Shown here: positions 58,039 through 64,000 of the stretch, one piece after another
Layout of the letters: each line of letters begins with the position of its first letter
Position numbering within the stretch: position 1 is the stretch's first letter
Origin: Mesocentrotus franciscanus
Taxonomy: Eukaryota; Echinodermata; Echinoidea; Camarodonta; Strongylocentrotidae
Reading direction: 5' to 3'
NCBI GenBank assembly: GCA_037976565.1
Contig: CP137674.1
Coordinates: 33,731,216 to 33,795,215 of the forward strand
DNA length: 64,000 nucleotides
Translations under genes and position numbers: made by a program
The notes under the pieces: model-generated
Database searches by the model: none
What the model saw: the letters and a program-made list of their open reading frames with translations, nothing else
What the model was told of the DNA's origin: nothing

Positions 58039-61000
58039 CTGAAAACAAATAAGGAGATGAATAATTTATTTCATTTTGGAAGACTATGTTTGGTTGCAAA
58101 TTTGCATCGTATAGATATCTTTCATCAACTCTATCTAATTATGCATATAACATCTATATACAAATTATTGACAACAATTTTGAGACCACTGTATTTTAAA
58201 TAAGATTAAAACAAGAGGAAGCTGCTTTGAAGAAAACAAAATGAAAAAGTGACTAAAATCAGAGTATCTGTAAAGTTGTATATGTTTAGATTTGGATGCT
58301 GAGAAATACATGTAGATGTAGCAAGATATAAGATGAGAAGAGACCTTAATATTTATGACAATCCAGAAATGAGATTATGAAATAAAAACAGGCAAATATT
58401 GAAAGTTTATGAAACAAAGAGAAAATGATAGGACTAAATATAACAGAGAGAGGGAGGGGGAAACAGACAGAGATACAGACAGACAGAGATACAGACAGAC
58501 AGAGACAGAGAGAGAGAGAGGGATAGAGACAGAGAGAGGGACAGACAGACAGAGACAGAGAGAGAGAGAGGGATAGAGACAGAGAGAGGGATAGACAGAC
58601 AGAGACAGAGAGAGAGAGAGGGATAGAGACAGAGAGAGGGATAGAGACAGAGAGAGGGACAGACAGACAGAGACAGAGAGAGAGAGAGGGATAGAGACAG
58701 AGAGAGGGACAGACAGACAGAGTGAAAGACATAAGGAGATAAAAAACTAAGATAAGAGTAATGACCATACCGGTACCTTAAGGGAGTTTTCCAGTCATTC
58801 TGATTGATGCCAGGGGAGGGACCACCACTTCCAATGGATGCCCTAGACAGAAATTAATTTTGAAATATGAACATTCAAATCTTTAACAAATAACAAACAA
58901 ATATAGGGGTGATTGACCCTTCTGGTAATAAAAATAAAGATTTTAACAAGATCATACAGCCCTCATACTAAAAGATGGGAGCTATTGCAAAGTTAAAAAA
59001 TGAACAAATAAAATAAAAACTAAAAGTATCTTCCAGATGAATTCAAAAGAGAATGTCTAAATAATGATAAGGTTTTTTTTTTCTTCCTAATTTAGATACT
59101 TTATATACAATGGAACCTTAGTATAAAGAGCTCTGATACAGTATAACGAGGTTTCTGTTATACCAAGGTGATTTTGCTGGTTCCAGCTCTTTTATATTCT
59201 TTTGTTTTGTTACCCTGGTATAACAAGTTCATGTCCTAAGGACCTTGTTATAACCATTTTCCATTGTACTGGTACCTTTAATTTTTTTTTTCCTCTTATT
59301 TTATTACAAAAGTCACATGTTCAACACAGCATCACAAAAACTACCAGCTACTCAAATTTAATGAATATAACATTTTTGGCTTGGCATGGCCGAGAATTTA
59401 ATGGGAAAAAAAAGGGGTGTAATTTTTGTAAAAGATGTTTAAAGCTGTGTTGTTGTTAGAGGTATGAGATAGTGGACTCACGGTGACTAGTCCCACTATA
59501 AAGGAGTCTAAGATTAAGTATAACTGATGATAATCTAAGTCCTACCTTTTGGAAGCAGGAGTACTTGTTGCAGAGATTTCAAGCTCACTAAGCTTAGGCA
59601 TAGATACATGAATTGTTCTTCCCTGTGATGCAGCATGGGATGTTCCTGCAGGTATGGGTCTCTGTGATGGCAGCTCTCTTGCAATAGGTGAAACGGGGGG
59701 TGAAGCTCCAATCAACACTCCTGACAGTTGAAGATATGGGGACAACCATCAGTTGTGATTCCGTATTGGTATTTTTTCTTTGAATTATCACAGGTCACTG
59801 GGAATAGTTATGTGCACATAATGCTCCAAGCTTGTCCATCACTTGATGAGCAGTGATATGTTCATACATCTATATAAATGGTGTGTGCAAATTGTATATA
59901 CATTTACAAGATTGTCACCTAATTGCTGTCTAAACATGTATGAGCTAGAATGGGGTTTTATAAGCCACAATAATTTGATAATTTGAAGCTAATCTTCAGT
60001 TCTGGTAAGGAAAAAAAAACGGAAAAAAAAAACACATTTTACAGATCTAAAGAAACCTTACATCACTATTAGCCAAAGGAAACTGGTAGCAAATTTGGAA
60101 TCTCCTGATAGAAAAGAAACATTAGATCACATAAAGTTTTTAAAGGAAAATGTGCCATATTTAGAATGCTAGCTGAGACTCGTAACATACCTGTAGGTTT
60201 GGTAGAGATCCTGTGGTCTGTAGCTTCTCCTCCACTGGTAGTAGGTCTCTGAGGAGCAGTCATGCTGTCTTCTCCACCGTACATATCCTTGAGCTGCTCC
60301 AGTCTGGCCTGAGCCTCAGCCCGTTGTCTAGACAGGGATGCTATCTTCTCATTCATATCAACAGAGTTGTCCTCTCCTCCAGCAGGCTCTACTGTGCCAT
60401 CTAGGGATGATTCGTAGACAGTTTCCATGGCAATGGGGTGCACATTCCTTGACAGTTGTTGCTGTTGGCGGTCTTGCCCGTTTGGTCCTACCCTGTCTGG
60501 ATGCACATGAGGTGAGTGGTGTCTGTTGGTGTTGTCGGAGGCACCCTGATGTAGAATGTTCTTGATGACATTGGATTCACCATGGTTGCCTGGAAGGGAA
60601 AGGTACCGAGTGGAAGAGCTGTCCATGGATATGGTCGAAGGTGCTCCTTCCTTTTGGCCATCAGGGTCGGGGGTATAGTTGTTGAGGAGCGGAGGCTGTG
60701 GAGGATGCCTTGATTTGTTTATGGGATCACTACTCCTCACTGCATAGCTTGAGTCATTAGAAAATTGTGATCGACTGCCAAAGAACACAGCTTGAGGTTG
60801 GTGGGTAGATCCCTTCAGGCCACCAGACAGGTTAGAACTGATGCTTGTAGAGGCGATTGCCCCAGGGGTGAGGCCGTACGGTGCACTCATGAGAGGTTGG
60901 GACTGGTAGCCAGGTGGCTTGATGAAGTCTCTCCTATCCTTCTGCCTGGGTGGAGACAGCAGCATTGCAGGCTGGATCGGACGGAGGTGCTGACCAGAAG

Positions 61001-64000
61001 AGGTTGTCAAGGTATCTGTCTGCTGTCTCGAGCCAGTAAAAGCACCAGACGTTTGTTTTAATGTTCCGCTCCCCTGTGATCTAGGATCCGTACCTTTTGG
61101 CACACTTGAAGACATCATCGACGACACACCAAACCCTGACATACTACCCATTCCATCCATAGCTCTCTGGTCATCACCTGATTGTAATAATTGATTGCTT
61201 TGCATACCACTGGGTACATTGGTTTGAATATTTCTGAGATTCCCTTCAAAGTGTACATTACCTCTCCCCTGTCCTTGGCGAGAGGACATCAATCTCTCCA
61301 TGGTGTGCTGGCTTAAGTGAGGAACTTGATGACCAGTAGCGACCTGGTGTCCAGTACCTGCAGTACCTTTGAAAATGTTCCTTGAAGTGGCTAATGAGCT
61401 AGTTGTTGTGAACTGTACTTGGGAGGTGTTGGGTTGAGCCCCAGTCACTCCTGACACTATATGTCCTGCGCTTTTGATTGGCGGGGTGGCTTGCAAAGAG
61501 TCTAGAGCTGATGAAATCATTGGAGAAGACCCAGTCTTAATGCCACTTTGTTGGACTGTTTTGAATTGACTTGAAGTAGTTGATTGAACTGTGGTTGCTG
61601 TAGATGCTGTTGACACTGGCTTGGACAAAGGAACTTGACTAAAACCTGGACCTCTCTCTGGAATATCTGCAAAGTACAAATGCAAATATTTTAAAGTCAA
61701 GCAATACAACTGAACAGTAAGTAGATACATATAAAGAGAAGCACAACATATTGTTGTTGAACCAAGACAGATTTGTTTATATGCATACCTATGAAATTAC
61801 TTTAAAAATGAAGAACACAATTCATATACACAAATTACAATGGGTATGATACAGACATCTGTCTAGCTAGATACCCTAGTATCACGTGAAGAGCTATGTT
61901 ACCTGACTGCCAATGAAGAAAGTATGCTTGTAAATAATTTATCAGGGGACTGACAGTTTTCAGTCCTATCCAAGGAACATGGAATTGAGGAATAATACTT
62001 GGGTAGAAAAGGGCACTAGCACTTCTACTTGGTTTCAAACCTTGGACCTGCCAGTCCAAGGCCACTTCTCAACCACTGAGCCATGCTTCTAATCATTGAT
62101 ATAGGTTCATGCATTTTAAGTGTACCTCATAATATGGCCTTCCCTAGCTCTATCATCCCTAGTAATCTTTTTGCCAATGCTAAATATTGCTATTTTCTTT
62201 CTGGCAGTGAGTAATATCATGAAGCCTGTAGGTGTTCACGGTATGCAGCTTGTAATGGGGTTATGGATGGTACAGTGAATGTGAGATTTCAAAAGGCCTG
62301 AAACATCAAACGTACCTTCCTTATCTTTTCCAGCCGTAGGTGGCAACACCTTTTCCTCTAAGAATTCTCTGTTGACCAGCAAGTGCTGCAAAGAACAAAA
62401 TAAGAAAATACAATACAACTCATATAAATATTACTACTCTATCTTCTTGGAAACTGGGAAGATTTAGTTCTTGATTACCCAAAGAAAAGTCATCTACCTT
62501 GAAAGTTTGTGTACATGTGTATGGTTTACCTATGAAGCCCCATTCCAATGTCTCCTGCATCTTGGTGGCCTAAACCTATCCCTAAACTGTATCCCATGAT
62601 CATGATTCAACAACTTGAGAAAACATCTGTTGGATCTCTCTTTACGAGGATGCTCTTCATACTGTCACCAATGATGATGTCTTACCTCTACAATCTGTAG
62701 TCTCTGCTCCATCTGATTAATCTGTTTCCTAGCTTCAGCTTGGATCTTAATGTTCAGTTCTTGAGACTGCATCATGTCCTGAAAAAAAGAATGAACAAGA
62801 ATTAAGGCTGGCAACTCCATCTAGAGCAGTCAATATTTTTATAGACAGTGTATAGAGTCTTGATGGAAGCATGATATATATATATATATATATATAGGCC
62901 TACACAATTTCTCCAGATAGCATATTCAATAAACATAATGCAAAAATACTTCCAGACTTCTCCCTACACTTAGATAGCTAACCCCCTCCCCCTAATAAAA
63001 AAATATAATATTAATAATGGTGACTTCTTGAACAGTGCTCATGTCCATTAGGCCATGACGCTCCTGACGCTCTAACATTATTACCCAAGTCATAGCCCAG
63101 CAGCCATGTATGTTGCGCACTAGCATACCGGGTACCCTATTTACATCTGGGTGAAGAGTTGCGAACATAGATACATGTACATGTCTTGCCAAAGGACGTT
63201 AGTGCCAGGCTGGGATTTGAACCCTTAAGCTTTTGATCAAGTGCATGAACTGCTATATCATGACACCTCCATGCATTCTTTTCACAAACAAATGGAATAG
63301 TGACCAGAAAGTTTATGTAAATTTTTTAAAAAAGAAGGGATTTCCACCAAGTCTGTGAGCAATCCGGTATGCAGTGCCCATAAGAACTCCCATGCCCTTG
63401 TCGCTAAATATTTACATTTAAATATTTACACTTGGATATGTACTTACAACAGTCATAGCATCAATAAGCTTTCTCTGTTGAGCTGTCTCCTGTTCCAGTC
63501 TTCGCCTTGCTTCCCTCTCCTGTTCAAGCCGAGTTTCACTCTAAACAGGATGGTTAAAAAAACAGGCTTCACAATTCAGATACTCAAGCATGAACAAATC
63601 ATCAAAATCATCACAAAATTAAGTGGCAAATCAATAGTCTGGTAAATTACAAATTTGCGCCCCTCTTAAATTTACAAATATTTAATGAAAATTAATAACA
63701 TAACAGAGCACAAAGTCTTTTCTTCATTTTATGAAAAACATTGGTCTGTTTGTTTACTTACGCCACTGAATTCCCCTTTTTATAGTATTTTGCTGTTCAT
63801 AACATTTGGGACTGATAATGCATTATAATGCTATGTTAAAAAAGGTGAATTTTTTATGTTACAATGACACAAATATGTTCAAACAAAAGTATTTAGAGAA
63901 AAAAATTTCAGTACCAGTCGACTTTTGATCTTACCTCAGTGAGATGCTTTAGAATCTTGGTGAGTGTCTGAACTAAGAAAGCTGTGTATCCACTCAGCTG
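57985..64000 (-). CDS. SPICE1: SPICE1-like spindle and centriole-associated protein, 3' part (8 exons, N-terminus outside window)
   Basis: Vertebrate SPICE1 localises to centrioles and spindle and is needed for centriole duplication and spindle integrity (family knowledge). Seen here: a helix LSGYTAFLVQTLTKILKHL, a coiled coil ESETRLEQEREARRRLEQE...KLIDAMT, a second coiled coil, a long Ser/Gln/Gly-rich exon holding PAMLLSPPRQK, a helix MNEKIASLSRQRAEAQARLE, an IHVSMP segment and the final FFALKAHIST before the stop. The same short motifs occur in this order in human SPICE1 (LTGFTLSLV, ESEIQLRKE, LIDALT, PAVLLTPPRQK, MEERIAELNRQ, IEVSIP, WFALSTHVS). About 697 residues are present; the central exon is longer than in human. 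A phase mismatch precedes the last exon. Confidence 0.9.
58440..58730. repeat. GACAGA/GAGA minisatellite
   Basis: Higher-order tandem repeat of about 46-60 bp built from GACAGACAGAGACAGAGAGA and GGGATAGAGACAGAGAGAGG blocks. It lies in the last SPICE1 intron and yields spurious Ser/Leu ORFs. Confidence 0.92.
58777..58842 (-). CDS. SPICE1: SPICE1 exon: penultimate
   Basis: 66 nt, ASIGSGGPSPGINQNDWKT then PL, acceptor GTCTAG, donor GTACCG. Phase 2 at both ends. Confidence 0.75.
59108..59266. mobile_element. Palindromic MITE with TA flanks in SPICE1 intron
   Basis: Ends CAATGGAA and TTCCATTG inside TA...TA (59106-59107, 59267-59268). The interior has complementary TATAACGAGG/CCTTGTTATA-type segments. 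Confidence 0.65.
59546..59720 (-). CDS. SPICE1: SPICE1 exon: IHVSMP segment
   Basis: 175 nt, GASPPVSPIARELPS... then TIHVSMPKLSELEISATST. Phase 1 in, phase 2 out. Corresponds to the conserved IEVSIP segment. Confidence 0.88.
60191..61666 (-). CDS. SPICE1: SPICE1 exon: long low-complexity region with conserved motifs
   Basis: 1,476 nt, phase 1-1, fully open. Mostly Ser, Thr, Gln, Gly and Pro, predicted disordered. Two islands match vertebrate SPICE1: PAMLLSPPRQK in the middle and MNEKIASLSRQRAEAQARLE near the end. These islands anchor the family assignment. Confidence 0.92.
62030..62094 (-). mobile_element. tRNA-like SINE head, different family
   Basis: Minus strand shows TGGCTCAGTGG (A-box) and GGTTTGAAACC (B-box) about 35 bp apart, but no full cloverleaf is obvious. 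Read as a SINE head rather than a tRNA gene. Confidence 0.5.
62316..62385 (-). CDS. SPICE1: SPICE1 exon: short linker
   Basis: 70 nt, HLLVNREFLEEKVLPPTAGK..., acceptor TTTGCAG, donor GTACGT, phase 0 in and 1 out. Confidence 0.86.
62686..62778 (-). CDS. SPICE1: SPICE1 exon: second coiled-coil segment
   Basis: 93 nt, DMMQSQELNIKIQAEARKQ...RLQIVE. Acceptor TTTTTTTCAG, donor GTAAGA, phase 0-0. Confidence 0.88.
63060..63270 (-). mobile_element. tRNA-derived SINE, copy 4
   Basis: Minus strand: head with GGTTCAAATCC B-box followed by CCTTTGGCAAGACATGTAC and the ATGTAAATAGGGTACCCGG body. Lies in a SPICE1 intron. Confidence 0.72.
63448..63540 (-). CDS. SPICE1: SPICE1 exon: coiled coil
   Basis: 93 nt, SETRLEQEREARRRLEQE...RKLIDAMTV, charged heptads. 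Acceptor TGTTTAG, donor GTAAGT, phase 0-0. Joins the preceding exon to give TESETRL, like human KESEIQL. Confidence 0.9.
63935..64000 (-). CDS. SPICE1: SPICE1 exon (partial, runs off window)
   Basis: Open to the window edge, QLSGYTAFLVQTLTKILKHL then TE|GTAAGA. Phase 0 out. Conserved SPICE1 helix before the coiled coil. Confidence 0.88.

Noticed and set aside
58440..58730. Regular repeats resembling an array (CRISPR-like spacing)
   Set aside because: Simple GACAGA/GAGA minisatellite in a eukaryotic intron, with no spacers of unique sequence.

Overview
The window is metazoan nuclear DNA: AT-rich, with long introns, GT-AG splice sites, many short inverted-repeat transposons, tRNA-derived SINEs and microsatellites. 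The protein content and repeat style suggest an invertebrate deuterostome, most likely an echinoderm such as a sea urchin. The phylum is an inference; no species-diagnostic gene is present.

Region 1 (about 2,866-41,393, minus strand) is an apparently complete SVEP1/polydom gene. I reconstructed 33 coding exons from GT-AG sites, phase continuity and domain order. They encode about 3,480 residues: signal peptide, von Willebrand A domain, ephrin-receptor-like Cys-rich repeat, 3 sushi (CCP), 2 HYR, 1 CCP, linker region, 3 Cys-rich repeats, 6 EGF, pentraxin, about 30 CCP, and a terminal EGF plus a half EGF. This order closely follows vertebrate SVEP1, a secreted extracellular-matrix adhesion protein. 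Intron 1 is 8.9 kb and carries nested transposons. Other introns hold a hAT MITE with a perfect 8-bp target duplication, a 7SL-like SINE with a 17-bp duplication, tRNA-SINEs, and a 268-bp palindrome with hammerhead-ribozyme-like cores.

Region 2 (41,394-57,984) is about 16.6 kb without a host gene that I recognise. It contains MITEs, tandem repeats and a plus-strand ORF cluster (51.4-54.7 kb) encoding an uncharacterised, transposon-like protein family with an upstream 386-bp tandem duplication.

Region 3 (57,985-64,000, minus strand) is the 3' part of a SPICE1 (spindle and centriole-associated protein 1) orthologue. It comprises 8 exons including the stop; the N-terminal part lies beyond the window.

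A cross-cutting observation: every coding interruption I found (three in SVEP1, probably one in SPICE1, at least four in the transposon-like gene) fits a single missing base, several next to G or C runs. This points to base-level deletion errors in the assembly at least as much as to real gene decay.
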